From Lycium barbarum (taxonomy: Eukaryota > Streptophyta > Magnoliopsida > Solanales > Solanaceae), in the NCBI RefSeq assembly GCF_019175385.1, contig NC_083344.1:9328725-9392724 (forward strand): a stretch of 64,000 bases of DNA, read 5' to 3'. Under the pieces are notes generated by a model. It was not told where the DNA came from and searched no databases. It was given only the letters and a program-made list of their open reading frames with translations. This document shows, piece after piece, positions 1-12,626 of the stretch. A program made the position numbers and the translations under genes. Within the stretch, counting starts at the first letter, position 1. Each line of letters opens with the position of its first letter.

Positions 1-1296
1 ACCTAGACAGGGAGAAAGCAAATTAAAAAAAAAAAAAAAAAAAAAAAACTTGAAAAAAGTATCTTACGAAGAAAATGGAGTCCATCTCACCATAATTTTC
101 TTCTACATGATTTAGCGGCTTGATTACTATATTCATCCGTTTGATTATCTTCTTCAGCCGACTTTAGAAGAGGCTTGTCTCCGTGACCTCAGGATTTCTC
201 TTACTCGAAGCATTACTTGATTTTTTTGAATTGCTCTTTGCCTTCAAAGAAAATTTTAAACAATGAATCTAATATTATATACCAAACATTATTTTGAATT
301 AATTTTAAAAAAAAAGAGTGAAAATTCTATGAACAAACGGGAGTTATAGTATACCAAATCCAAAATAGCAACAAAAATATTAGAATATCTTAAGGTGAAG
401 AGACAAAGAGTTGAACAGCTTCAGCAGAAAAAGCTTACAGATAGTTAAATAAAAATAATTAGTATTTTCATAGAAAAGAATTCTTTACTTACCTTCTCAT
501 CTTAGAAACCTCCAACCTTCATATTCATTAGTCTGGGGAAAATTTGATGTCTGAAAATAAGAAAAAGTTAAAAAGGATGAACATAGTATAATGACATTGA
601 AACATAAAATATGTGTAGGGAGAAAAATGCAAGGCAATAGGAGTCGTTCCTAATCAACATAGAGTTGCCTACACTTGTTCTTTATCTTCATATTTAAATG
701 TAGTATTTGGTAATTAAAGAGGTTTAATGAATTTAAATGCGATATAAGTTACAAGTGAGGGAGCAAATAATGGGAGTTAATACTCAAAAATAGAGGAAGA
801 CTCCGGGCATTTCCATAAAGAAGGAATATAAAAGGTTGAAAACTATTATTGGAAAAGTAATTTCTTTATGGTTGCATTATATCATGTTTAACGTATTTTG
901 CTATATTAACATTGTGAATGTTGATCATTAATCATTAAATTTTTTATTAGAAAAATGAGGTCATTGATTAAACATTTAATACATATGTTTATTGCATTTA
1001 CAAGCTAATATTCATTTCGTATGTAATGCTCATGCTATTGACTCTTCATCTTCTTAAGTTATTACTACAATTCCTTTTTTCAAAATTGTCTTTATATGGG
1101 CTTTTAAATATAGTTAATGATAAAAATGATGGAGTGTTACCTTCTCAAAAAAAAAACAAAAAAAAAATGATGGAGAAAATGTCAAAAAAAGTAGAAAAAA
1201 GATAAATGTCAATGGAGGCCATTGAGATGTGCCACATAGAATTGTCTATTCCTAGCTTTATATGATATATAGATTGGCATCCTAGATTACTTTGAG
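1..1296. other. AT-rich intergenic DNA, no supported gene
   Basis: No convincing gene is seen. The sequence is strongly AT-rich with A/T homopolymers, for example an A run near 25-48. On the - strand around 110-235 there is a short lysine- and serine-rich open stretch that could be a decayed exon, but one frame break interrupts it and no family was recognised. Confidence 0.4.
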
Positions 1297-1850
1297 GTGT
1301 TCAGTGGTGAAAAGTTGGACAAGGTGTATGAAGTGTTTCCTGTTCAGTTGAGTTCAAGGCCATTGGACTCTTCTTTTGCAAATGAACTATTGCTGCAGAA
1401 ACAGAATCATACTATGCCTACAGTGAAGAAAATGAACATTGGTTCAAGGACAGGAACTTTTATATACAATAACTCTACACAGTTTTCATCTGGTCCCGGT
1501 GGCATTCAACACCCTTGAGGACAAGGGTCATTTTAAGGAGGGAGATCTGATAAGATATGCAATTTACATTGAGTTCTATCCTTTACAGTTTACTCCTACT
1601 TCTCTATTTTATTTCGTTGGCACCCTACTTTCGTTTAGTAAATGATAATATTGTCATTTCCGTAGGAATAGGGTTTCTTACTTTGTAGTGTATAAATGCC
1701 TTGTTTTGTACACATTTGAAGTTATCAGTGAAAATCCATCGTTTAGCTCTTTTAGTATAGCTTTTAGCTTAGCTTGGTTTTAGCTAGATTTCTTCCCTAA
1801 ATTCTAACTTGTATCAGTTAATCACAGCATTCAGAAGGAGAACATTTGTA
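1297..1850 (+). repeat. Probable decayed LTR-retrotransposon 3' end and LTR remnant
   Basis: A 73-codon open frame (1297-1518) ends just before a stretch that reads like the tail of a plant LTR retroelement. It has a 'ttgaggacaagg' motif (1515-1526), a purine-rich tract (1535-1548) resembling a polypurine tract, then several hundred bases with a TATA-like 'tataaatg' near 1691. A tract around 1815-1850 resembles the U5/primer-binding region. No TSD, matching second LTR or recognisable pol motif was found, so the assignment rests on layout only. It could equally be unrelated non-coding DNA. Confidence 0.3.
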
Positions 1851-4800
1851 TGAAAAGATTTCTCAATGTATGTATCGCAACTGGGATGGTTCTTCTTGTC
1901 CAGTTGTTTCCAGATCATAGAAAGTACTCCTCACTTAATAAACTATCATAACATTATCAATTTACCATTTTAATAAAGTAAGAACTAAAAACAAAATAAA
2001 CACCCAGATCATGAATAAAAAAAAAAATCACATGCTAAAAGGCTCATATGTAACTTCCTGTACATTGGTCGACAGATGACAATTGATTCAATAGTGCCTC
2101 CTTAATGAAAGACAATGGGGACAAAAGCAGAGGTAGAAATGGACTCTGAAGTGAAATTTGAGCAGAATTATAGTCTCTGTACTCCAAACATCTCAAACAA
2201 TTGAAGGAGAACTTCAAGAATGTAGCGTCTCTCTCTCTCGTCACTGTAGTTAAAGTACACAAATTAGAAATGCAAATTATAAAACAATATGAAGGAGGAA
2301 GCAAATAAGTTCGAAGATTGAAAAACAAACTCAATAAGAATGAAACTCACCAGAAGATAACCGAAGATGAGAAAAAGAAAAAGAAGACTGACAACACCAG
2401 GAGAATAAAAAATCCTTCCACAGTACAATGAAAAACAACCAACATAATGCATGAAAAGTGATGTCACGGAGGTGTGTGTGTGTAGTTGAACGCATAAACC
2501 TGCGTGGGAATGCTCCAGCATACATTACGCGTGTTTGCAATTTGAGGCTGCTGGGACACGAATTGGATAGTGCAAAAGGAAGCAATTTTTTTTTTTTTTT
2601 GACAACATAATAAATTTCATAACAAAAAAAGGACTGTAGAAGGTATATTTTGAAGCAACCCGACAAACTGATTGTAACAAAGCCAATTTGTCTATTATCT
2701 AAATCATGCCTTGGCAGTTCAATATGAGAAAGAAGTTAAAAGTGCATTCTTACCTTCTCTTTCTTCTCGAAAGCACTCTTTGAGCATACTGACAGAATGA
2801 TTGGGGGTCACATCTCTCTCATTCTCATTTCTAGTGATTCCACAATCATCAAGAAAACACTTCTAATTATGCAATGGTGGAATGAGCAAAATTGTACACC
2901 AAAAGAAGTTATCTTGTGGTACAAATGATTCACGGTCAGAGAGGTCCTATTTAGGATCTGCTAAAGATCAATAACTATGACTAATTAATGATCATGCAGA
3001 AGAAGATAGACATTTAAAAAAACAAAAAATGACGCATCTGGCAATAGTGTTGGTTTTTCAACGGATGGTGCAATACTTAAAAATTGCACTAACTATGCTT
3101 TTTTTCTTCAAAATCTGTAACTTTCCAACTGCACTGTTTCTTTTATTGTTATCAGATGGTGCATTTCCTTTATTGCTTGGTTTCCAGAAATTTTTCAAAA
3201 CTTATGAAAGTTAGAATGAAGTGGAGAACTCTGGTTATAGTTGATCATAAATCCATCTACAACCTAGTATTTCACGAAGTTCTTTAAAAACTATTGATAA
3301 TAATCAGGAGGTTTATGTCTTCCTCCTCTTTCGAGAACCAGTTTGGATGAATTACACAAAGAACCCAACAATAAAGGAAATCGCAGAATATTAACCTTAA
3401 AATATTTCGAGCCCCAACACATATAAATGCTTCGAAAATCTGTCACGCCTAGAATTCTTTGGGTTGGCTTTTCAAAGTACCATAAAAGATTTCACATGTG
3501 TCATTAATCATATATCAATAATAATTCAGAATTATTCAGTCAACAGTAACATAGTGCATGAATATCTATCCTCATAAGGTATTTTGACTTAGAAAAGTAT
3601 ATCATAACATAACAATGAAAAAGCTAGCTTTGACTAATCAAGAAAGGCTGGCACTCCAACACTCATCGAGGAAAAAACATTGAACAATGTATTAAGGAAT
3701 GTGAAGTAATAGGTCTTTAGATCTTCACCTTTAGCATAAAACTTTTCTTTTGAGAGCGTTATTTCTGAAGTTAATGGACATCTACGAATGATAACTTGGC
3801 ATTCCTATTTCAAACTCTAAATGACAGAGTATCATTATGTCATTTCTAAATGACAGAGTATCATTATGTCATTTTATGCACTTAAATTTATAGCTTCAAA
3901 AGTACCTTAAAGATAATTACTTCAATCCAAGCTAGAGAAGCATTTTATCCTCAGGGATCTCACTAAATTGAATTGTAGCCGGACATAAGCTACTTGTTAT
4001 ATAGTTCTCAGTGGCTTCAAATGGGAAAAATAGGAACCTGCAGAAAACCATTTATAAACTGAAACATTGTAAAAGGGAAGTGAATATTTTAGTCATGGAA
4101 AAGAAAAAGGGGACCTAGTAACAACCTGGCTCAAAGCCATACAAAACCAAGCTTTATGTTGCATGCAGTTATTGCACGCACACAAAAAGAAATCTTTAAA
4201 TGATGGAAACTTCGAATTTCATATCTTTATTATTAAAAAAAAAAATGAGTTGATCTACTATTCTCCAGCTCACCAGCAAGTATAAAGAACAAATGCATGT
4301 TCTCACAGTATGAAAGTATCATTAACGCTCTATTTAGAAGATTTAGTGACCAAGGTTACTTGCTGCTTTTATTAGCACCTCAGCGCCTGCCACGATAGAT
4401 GTGAACACTCGCTTTTCCAGATACGTACACTTCAGTTTCATCTAATTCTCAACGACCACTTGATAATAGATCTGGAAGTACTTATTTAATGTGAATAATG
4501 GTAGATGTACCTTCTTATTGGCATTTTCCTTTTTGTATTTTAAACTTTATTTGGCATGTCGCGCCTACAAAGTCAGTTTCTTCCCTACAATTCCTATGTG
4601 AGAAACAATAAAAACCTTAACTGGCATGCCATACATCAAGTTTAGAATATGTGATGCGGGTGAACTATGGAACATGAACGTCATAGAGTGCAATATTTCT
4701 ATTAGTTATTAGAAAAGGTAAAGAGTTTACAATCTCAATTATGTTTCTTGTCGCCTTACGTGTTTGCCACTTAAATGCCTCATCTCCAATCTCACAGATA

Positions 4801-5712
4801 TTGCTGGAAAGCGCCCGAAAATATAGCAGTTAGTGCTGACATTTACATCCTACCTGCCAAAAAGCCGAAAGAATTGAATAAGAAGACACTGCTGCAATCA
4901 CCAAGGACCGTTAAGAACAAAGAGAATATGAATGGAACTACTGAATTAGATTGTTTAATTTTTTCAATAGAACCTCCAACATCACAGAAATCATCAGCCA
5001 TTATAGTAAGTACACCATTCTTGGCCCATGACAGGCTAGCATTAGATAGTTCAGGATTAATAAATGTATAGAACCTCCAACATCACAGAAATCATCAGCC
5101 ACTATAGTAAGTACACCATTCTTGGCCCATGACAGGCTAGCATTAGATAGTTCAGGATTAATAAATGTATAGAACCTCCAACATCACAGAAATCATCAGC
5201 CACTATAGTAAATACACCATTCTTGGCCCATGACAAGCTAGCATTAGATAGTTCAGGATTAATAAATGTGCGAACAGTGGAATAGCAGCAGTATGCACAC
5301 CTCTCTGGTAAATCCAGTTTTTCTAATATGTTATGTATTAACCACCTGTTACCACAAACACTTAATTCATTGTATCAGGAAAACTATAGCTTGGAATAAA
5401 GCTCATTATCTTATATTATCATACATTTTCCACAAGATAGAGACCAATCTGCTGGCAAGTCATCAGGGAAATAGAACCAGAAACCTATGGAACAAAGATT
5501 GCATTAGTTAAAATCAACTCCCATTTTGTCATGTACAATTCTTACCATTTCAGCAAAATAATAGTAACAAACAAGGTTTACAATCAATCTATCATATTCT
5601 TACCATTTCAAAAAAGTAAAGACATGTATGTGAAAATGAGGCACAAGAACTTATATGCGCTGATAGAATTAAGCGACAAAAGAAGGGACTACTAAGAGAT
5701 CTTACTTGGGTA
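1851..5712. other. Intergenic region with exon-like islands, no supported complete gene
   Basis: No intact gene is supported. On the - strand a few islands look like exons flanked by plausible splice sites: about 2755-2852 followed by a GTAAG-type donor, about 2165-2242 preceded by a pyrimidine tract and AG, and about 3925-4040 preceded by CTGCAG. Their translations are short, one has an internal stop, and I recognise no family. They may be relics of a multi-exon gene read right to left. A 29-bp unit is tandemly duplicated at 3816-3873. Confidence 0.25.
4969..5271. repeat. 101-bp tandem repeat, three copies
   Basis: Three consecutive near-identical 101-bp units start at 4969, 5070 and 5171, each opening with 'agaacctccaacatcacaga'. 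They differ by only a few substitutions, so the amplification looks recent. The unit length is not a multiple of three, so no single reading frame continues through all copies. Confidence 0.9.
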
Positions 5713-7012
5713 TACTTGGGCATCAAAAGAAGACAGCTCATAAGACTCAGGGAAAAGTTTTTTCAGAAAAATGGCAGTTTGTTATTGACACAGAACTCAG
5801 ATCAATGAGGGCGGCACGGAGTATGCAGCTAATATCTTTACAGCAGCAGAACTCAAAAAAGTCACCCACAACTATGATGAGGATCATATCCTTGGCCTTG
5901 GCCGTTATGGAACGGTTTACAAAGTCGTCCTTCTGGACAAACGTGTGGTTGTGATTAAAAAGTCGAGAATAATGGACGAGAGCCAAATAGTATTGTTCAT
6001 TAATGAAGTGATCATTCTTTCGCAAGTCAATCATCGACATGTGGTGAAACTCTTGGGTTGTTGTTTGGAGACTTAAGTCCTCTACCAGTCCACGAGTTCA
6101 TCTCCAAAGGTACCTTTTATTACCATATCCACGATGGCGGAGAAACGTGTTGGTGATTGAGGATAGCGTCCGAAGCTGCTGGTGCTCTCGCGTATCTTCA
6201 TTCTGCAGCTTCCACCCCTGTAATTCATAGAGATTTGAAGTCTATGAATATACTACCGTATGAGAATTACACAGCGAAAATTTCAGATTTCGGGGCTTCT
6301 AGATTACTGTCGCTGGATCAAACTCAAGTGACTACATTGGTTCAAGGAACTTTAGGTTACTTGGATCCTGAATACTTCCACACAAGCCAATTGACAGAAA
6401 AGAACAACGTTTATAGCTTTGGAGTAGTTCTTCCAGAGCTCTTAACAGCGCAAATGCGCCTAGCTACTGCAGCATCAGAAAACTAGAGAAGCGTAGCTGC
6501 ATTTTTTGTCAGATGTATTAAGAAAAACCTATTGTTTCAAATACTCTAACGGCAAGTGCTACGAGAAGGAGTTTCGAGCAATGCCAAGGTGTTGCTGAGC
6601 TCGCGAAGAGATGCCTCAGGTCAGTGATGTAGCCGCATAGACTGATGGGGTCAGTTGGACACCCTTCATTGAAAAATTATATTGTGTGTCATAGAAAATT
6701 ATACTGTGTATATAGGTCGAGAATTATTTTTTATACATACATATTAAACCTTGAACACTCTTAGCGAAATTTCTCACTTTGCCACTGTCTCAGGTTAACG
6801 GGTGAAGAAAGGCCTACAATGAAAGAAGTGGCCATGGGGCTAGAAGGATTAAGGAGGTTCACCAAACATCCATGGTCTCAAACTCAGGAAAGTCAAGATG
6901 AAGAGACTCTTGGATTAATAACAGAACAAACATCAGACCTTTATGGGATCAAGATAGCAAATAACTTCATCTCTAGCGGAGATCGAATTCTCTGGACAAC
7001 AGAGCTTGGATA
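5713..7012 (+). pseudogene. Wall-associated-kinase-like (WAKL) receptor kinase pseudogene, kinase end
   Basis: This is the juxtamembrane and kinase part of a WAK-like receptor kinase, a plasma-membrane Ser/Thr kinase family that senses cell-wall pectin or pathogens. A typical juxtamembrane start (LGIKRRQLIRLREKFFQ) lies at 5713. After a frame change come a glycine loop ([11 protein letters not shown]) and VIKK lysine at about 5909-5965, and the helix C region to LLGCC. A stop follows at about 6074. An in-frame TGA sits near 6158. The catalytic loop ([12 protein letters not shown]), DFGASR and [10 protein letters not shown] are intact at 6157-6486. The C-lobe resumes as [10 protein letters not shown] at 6794-7012 after a possible GT-AG intron (6620-6793). 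The extracellular region and transmembrane segment are absent. Several frameshifts and stops show it is dead. Confidence 0.85.
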
Positions 7013-7323
7013 GTCGTATGCTGCTTCACATTCACAGCCGCCGGTGATCAAGTACTTGCATAAAGCCTGCATTTTAGTGTCCTAACTTGTATGTTTCAGA
7101 ATGTAGTTCCGCTTTGTACTATTATATATTTTCAAACAATCATAATATCAACTAATAATTACTTGCTTGAACTCTTCAAATCTAAAATTTCTATGTTATG
7201 TAATCAATATGGATTACTTTCAAAACACTTCATATTAAAGAATAAAATTCATTAACTTATTTTGATTTTATAAAATAACAAGGAGAAATATCTTTATTCA
7301 AATACAACAAAGTTTTCATGAAT

Positions 7324-7893
7324 TCAATCATCCTGGGCAGATAGCTGGAATTCAGAGTCCATTATGACTCCATCCATAACATGTACAACAATGTTCCCTC
7401 TTGGCAAATCCACCATTTCCGTAGCGAATATTCTACTATTCACTATCAAAGATCCCTCTGAATCTTTAGATATATAGAGAGTATATCCGGATATAGAATC
7501 ATAATCAATCTCCTTTCCAGGTTGTACATCATCTATGTAAATCCTTCTAGGCACAGCTGAAAAACCCAGTACACGAGTTAGTATTGCATAGGTATCGTTC
7601 CCCAAATCACTGGGGCCCAATCCCAGATCCCGCTCCAACGCTTTTTCAGATGGCAAAAACAATGTGAACCCCAAATCTTGAGGTAGCATTCCTATCACCG
7701 TTTGTCCCAACTTCCCTATTCCTCCTCCTCCTGCTGTTAGAGAAGAATCACTACTTCCTACTGCTATTTCGTTAAGTTTAAGTACTGAAAGACACAGAAC
7801 CAAAGTACATGCAACAGAGACTACCACGCATAGAAATTTGATTGGGTCCTGACCTCCTCGTTTCATTTTCTGCTTAAGAGGAGAAATCATCAA
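7324..7893 (-). CDS. FAS1 (fasciclin)-domain membrane protein, 189 aa
   Basis: The open frame is intact and has no intron. A basic N-terminus is followed by one hydrophobic segment at about residues 18-39, probably a signal anchor, then a short Gly/Ser linker. A single FAS1 domain spans about 64-180. Its H1-like motif is FTLFLPSEKAL (76-86) and its H2-like motif is IVVHVMDGVIM (168-178). FAS1 domains mediate cell-surface adhesion in fasciclin-like arabinogalactan proteins. This short single-FAS1 form with an N-terminal anchor resembles uncharacterised plant FAS1-domain proteins rather than classical FLAs: no Pro-rich AGP tract or GPI signal is visible. Met1, Met2 and Met10 are all possible starts; the first is used. 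Its 3' end faces the WAKL pseudogene. The exact role is unknown. Confidence 0.8.
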   Translation of the reverse strand: MMISPLKQKMKRGGQDPIKFLCVVVSVACTLVLCLSVLKLNEIAVGSSDSSLTAGGGGIGKLGQTVIGMLPQDLGFTLFLPSEKALERDLGLGPSDLGNDTYAILTRVLGFSAVPRRIYIDDVQPGKEIDYDSISGYTLYISKDSEGSLIVNSRIFATEMVDLPRGNIVVHVMDGVIMDSEFQLSAQDD

Positions 7894-8042
7894 AGAGGAG
7901 ATTTATGAATTAGCGGGAAGCTTGGAATCCATGAACGATTTCACTGCCGCATCTCTCTGTAGCAGATCTGGAATCATATTTTATTCATTTCAACGACATA
8001 ATTAAGAGCCTGTTTGGATGGAACGGAGGGAATACATTTCTT

Positions 8043-8998
8043 GGGATAAGGCACTATTGCCCGACCGAAGTTGTTACGACACACCTTAACGTTTCTTGAG
8101 TCCTATTATCTCCTAAACTTATTTAAATTTGAATAATTATCCCCTTTAAACTTAGTTAAAATGAAATAATTACTTTCTAAACGCTATGTGACAAGGAGAG
8201 TGTGTTTCACTCTCCTTGAGAGAGTGAGAAAAATAAAAAACGGAAAAACTTAATTTTTTTCTTAAAAATCTGTATTTTCTTAAAATATGAAAATAAATCT
8301 AGTTGTAAAAAACAGGTTTTCCACATTTTAAAAAAATAATTAATTTTTCCAAAATTTTATAAAAATTCAGTTTTTTCACATTTTGACAAGAAAAACACTT
8401 TTTCCGGATTTTATTTGAAAAAGAAAAGTGTCATAAGAAAATGAAATCATGAAAATCAAGATTTTTTAAGACATTTTAAAAAAATAATCAAGTTTTTCAT
8501 ATTTTTAACAAATCCATTTTTTCATATTTTAAAAAAATTCATGCTTTCAGTTTTGTTTTTTGAAAAAAAAAAACAAACGGGTTTTTAAAAAAATCAACTT
8601 TTCGATTTTTTTTAAAAGGGTTTTAAAAATCTTTTTTTAAAAGAAAATTCAGTTTTTTAATCCATATTTTCAGTCTTTTTTTTTTAAAATGGGTTTTAAA
8701 AAAAAATCAAATTTTCAAGTTTTTTTTTTTTTTAAAGGGTTTAAAAATCATTTTTTTAAAGAAAATTCTGTTTTTTTTTTTTTAAATTGACACGTAAGCT
8801 GAAAAAAAATTAAAACAAATAAATACACATGTAGTAAGGAGAGTGTATGTCACTCTCCCATATGAGAGTGGTCATTAGCATTTAGGGGGGTAATTATTTC
8901 GTTTTAAATAAGTTTAGGGGAGTAATAAGACCCAGGGAAAGGTAAGGTGTGTCGTAGCAACTTCGGGTATAGTTCAGGGGGTAATAGTGTCTTATCCC
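8043..8998. mobile_element. Non-autonomous Mutator-like TIR element, copy 1
   Basis: The ends are inverted repeats: 'gggataaggcactattgccc' at the left, and its imperfect reverse complement ending '...agtgtcttatccc' at the right. The similarity runs inward for about 150 bp, including paired 'cactctcc...gagagtg' blocks. The flanks are imperfect 9-10-bp direct repeats (tacatttctt / tacattttct). The interior is made of T- and A-homopolymers and codes for nothing. It is the sister of the element at 15468-16453. Confidence 0.75.
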
Positions 8999-9049
8999 TA
9001 CATTTTCTCCCAAGGTTCTTTTGTTTAGGGTAAAGGGTCAAATTTATTT

Positions 9050-9790
9050 ATTTCAACGAGATAATTAAGAGCCTATTTGGATGGGCTTAAAAAAAGCAGT
9101 TTGGGCCAACTTATTTTTTTGGGTTTATTTTACTTTTTTTTGCGCGGATTGCCCTTCATTTGGGGTGGTCTTTAATTTTTGCCTTTCAAATTGGTGGTCT
9201 TTAAGTATTGCCCTTCGCCTAACACCCTGAGGTTGTGAGTTCGAACCCTAGCTCAGTAAAAAGAAAAAAAAATCGCAAGCCAAAATTTTGCTAGGCAGAA
9301 TTTTTGCAAATCTATCCATGTAAATACTGCCTTAAGGCAGAATTTAGGCCTTCAGGCAGAATTTCTGCCTGAAGGGCAAATTCTAAAGACCACCATTTTG
9401 AGGGGTAAAAATTAAAGAATTAAAGGCCACCTCCAGCGAAGGGCAATCCTGCGAATTTCCCCTTATTTTAAGCATAAAATGGAGCTGTTTTCAGCAACTT
9501 ATAAGCTAAAAGCCTGTTAGGATGGGCTTTAAAAAAATAGCTTATAAGCCAAAAAAAATAAGTTGGGGTAGTCCAACTTTTTTTTTTGGCTTATAAGCTA
9601 TTTTCAGCTTATAAACTGCTTTTTTTAAGCTAAGCTAAACAGGCCAACTTATTTTTTTGGGCTTATTTTAAGCACAAAATAGCTTATAAGCTGGCCACCC
9701 AAACACTCAAAAAAGCTGAAAACAGCTTATAAAGTATTTTCAGCAACTTATAGGCTAAGCCAAATGGGCTCTAACCCAACTTATTTATTT
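9050..9790. mobile_element. Nested fold-back MITEs
   Basis: The outer element is rich in 'cttataagc' palindromes and begins and ends with related 'ttggatgggctta' and 'aagccaaatgggctc' sequences. An inner element (about 9140-9455) has inverted ends around 'ggattgcccttc' and 'gaagggcaatcc'. It carries an isolated Pol III B-box-like 'gagttcgaaccc' near 9238. A partial relative of the inner element lies near 45850-45920. No coding capacity is seen. Confidence 0.55.
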
Positions 9791-9889
9791 CTTTTCGCTT
9801 TTCCTTTATTCCAGCGAAATGACGTGGTTCTTATGACATCTGCTACTTCAATATTATTTTATCGGGAAAACTCCTTGGATATGTTTTAG

Positions 9890-10143
9890 TCTCTGTTTCA
9901 ATTTATGTGAATCTATTATTATTTGGAGAGTTCTCAAGGTGGTTTTTTAATCACATTTTCCTTACATTTTTTCTAACTTATTTGAATTACAAATTATCAT
10001 GACTTATATTACTTTTATGTAGTTTCTAAATATATAAATTTTACTTTTATAAACTTGAAAAATCTATGTCAAAATTTACGGTCAAAATTATAAAATTTGA
10101 CCTTCATACTCCAAAAAGATTCACATAAATTGAAACGGAGGGA
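9890..10143. mobile_element. Short MITE with inverted ends
   Basis: The sequence 'tctgtttcaatttatgtga' at the left is mirrored by 'tcacataaattgaaacgga' at the right. This gives a fold-back element of about 250 bp with an AT-rich non-coding core. It resembles common plant MITEs whose ends read CTCCGTTTCAATTT. The TSD was not resolved. Confidence 0.65.
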
Positions 10144-10296
10144 ATACATTTTTTCCCAAATCACTTTTGTTTAGGGTAAAGGGTTAAATTTACCCCTATA
10201 TATGCAAAAAGAATTAAGTTTTACGCTTCATTCTACTATTTGTACAAAAATACTCCTTGTTACCCAAAATTGCTCAAATATGTCCTTATTCCTTTA

Positions 10297-10738
10297 AGGG
10301 TGGTTTGGTTTGAACACAAGTTATGATGGGATAATTATATTGGGATAAGTTATATTGGGATTATTTATGTTGGGATTAGTTGTCCTGATATTATTTCTTA
10401 TCATTGTTTGGTTTGTGTATTAAAGTAACATGCATTGCATAACTTTTAAGAAAAAGTTGTTTGTTTACAAAAATACCCTCCACCTTATGTTGTAGAAAAA
10501 GGGTTTTGAGAACCTCAGGGCTATTTTAGTCAATTTCACTGTTTTATCCTGGGATAACAGGATAAGTTATCCCAGGATTACTATTCCACCCTCTGATGGG
10601 TATACGTTATCCCAACACTATTTTTAATCCTGGGATAACTAATCCCACAATTAGTAACCAAACAAAGGATAAGGTGGTACTAAAATTTTATCCCATCACT
10701 ATTTTGCTTATCCATCATACCAAACCATCCCTTAGGGT
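10297..10738. mobile_element. MITE with 'gggataa' repeats
   Basis: The ends are inverted: 'aagggtggtttggtttg' at about 10297-10313 and 'ccaaaccatcccttagg' at about 10722-10738. The interior holds many 'tgggataa/ttatccca' pairs able to form stems. No open frame of interest is present. Confidence 0.6.
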
Positions 10739-10911
10739 TGTCCAAGATAGAAGTCAAATCCACGTGAACCTAACATTTGGATGATGTGGATTCTAAGTGA
10801 CACGTCACCTCACTTCCCCAACTCATTTTACCTCCCTCGACTACCCACCATCTTTTATCACTATCACCTCCTCTCTACCGCCACTATCATAATCAACATA
10901 GTGATGACCAC

Positions 10912-11102
10912 CAGGGGCGGATTCAAAGCTTTAATTACGTAGGGCTTTTCGAAACCCAACAACTTTTGCTCGTACCCTGTATATGTATTAAAAGTACTAT
11001 TAATTTTTTTTATAAATGTTGGATCTTGAACCCTTATAATTGTATATATAATTCGAGATTATTGTTGCAACTCATAAAGTTTAAATCCTAAATTTGTCAC
11101 TA
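10912..11102. mobile_element. hAT-type MITE with perfect 8-bp TSD
   Basis: A 191-bp non-coding element is flanked by the exact 8-bp direct repeat ATGACCAC (10904-10911 and 11103-11110), the TSD size of hAT elements. The left end 'caggggcggatt' is partly inverted at the right as 'aaatttgtcacta'. Together these make it a credible hAT MITE. Confidence 0.75.
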
Positions 11103-11110
11103 ATGACCAC

Positions 11111-11706
11111 CACCATTTTCATTGGTGTTCAATAAAGTTTAATATGTATTTTTAAGATTGATAATGTCCAAATTAATAAAAAGAATAAGCTTGCGATCCT
11201 CTAACTTGAGCAGTTACGCCTTCAAAATTCTAGGAATCCATCATGGATTATATATATATATTGTAACGAATTGTGAAATGGTGGTTCTTATCATGGTGTT
11301 GATTGTGGCAGTGGTGGTGGAGAAAAAGGAGGTACTATTAATGGAAGAAGAAGTGTAATTGAGGGGGTAAAATGAGTTGGCTAGTGAGGTGGAATGCCAC
11401 ATGGCGTTCACCTCACCAAAATATCAGTGCCACTTGAAATTTGGCTTTTTCGTGTATATTTCCACATTTTCAAAATTTTGAGCATTTGGCATAATAGACC
11501 GAGTTTGTTAAAACATTTGGCAAAAAGGAAAAGTGCTCATTTATGACAAATCTACCCCCAAACATAAGGGACCAGCTTTGTCATTTTCTCAGTGGAAAAC
11601 ATATGATCAATTTCTTGACTTGAGTTGCGAGAAAGTACAACTTCCTGGGAATCACATTCTATAACAGCTATGCTAAAAAAAAACGCCTCTAGCCAGTAAG
11701 TACTAA
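11111..11706. other. Intergenic, nothing recognised
   Basis: No gene or clear repeat is recognised. A 66-codon frame at 11158-11358 has no domain and biased composition, and is not considered a gene. Confidence 0.4.
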
Positions 11707-12626
11707 GGCCCCATTTGAACATGATTTGAAATCACGTTGATTTGAATTTGACGTTTTATTTGAATATGTAATTTGGATTTCTAAAGTTATATTTTTCTCA
11801 TAAATATGAAAATCCAAAAGTTGTGAAAACTATCAATATTTCGCTAATTCTTATACAATCTTACCAAATGAGCAAATCATAGTTCATAACTAAGTTAATA
11901 CAATATGAAGACATTTCTAAAATATACAACATATATTGATTGAGCTATACTTCTGTTTCCCCTCAAAAGAGAGCAACGATTGAATTTGTATGTGGTTTAA
12001 AGAATATGTGATCGGGCTTGTTAACAAGATAAAATGAATAATCGAAAAGTAATGAACAACAAAAAATTAGGAGAAGATAGCCTGTGTAACGAGTGCAAAT
12101 GATGGGTCCGATTGGGAGAAGGATTATCTCCTCGTTTGGACTAAAAATTTAATAAGAGTGACAAAGCTTTTCTAATATCGGGCCTTTACTGTGAAGGATT
12201 TTTTCAAATGTTAATTGCTAACTCAGAGATGGAGATGAGATGAAGATGCCCTCTAACGGGGCTGTTATATATGCATTTATAGTGCTGGTGTCCTATTCTA
12301 TGTAACACCCCGTAAACTTGAACTAGGTGTGAATATATAAAAATCTAGTATTAAGATGATATTTTATCTATATGAATCCATTCTTGGTGAATTCGGGTGG
12401 AGGATGGTCGATTTGAAGTCAAACCAACTAGTGAAGTTCTTAAGGGCTCTTAAATTCGCCTAAGTTTTGGTAGGTCTGTGTTCTAGACGATTTTCGTGAA
12501 AATTCGTTGAGAATTTGGAAAAACTTCCTCAATGAAAGTTGTAGATCTTTGAAATAGCTTTCTAACGGTAGGTCGCCCAGCCCGAAAAACATTTTGTACA
12601 AAGAGTTATGCCTGTTTTACTGAAGC

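Noticed and set aside
1297..1518. 73-codon frame as a host gene
   Set aside because: No domain, and what follows resembles an LTR retroelement end.
9225..9260. tRNA-like B box ('gagttcgaaccc')
   Set aside because: There is no A box at the right distance and no cloverleaf; it is part of a nested MITE.
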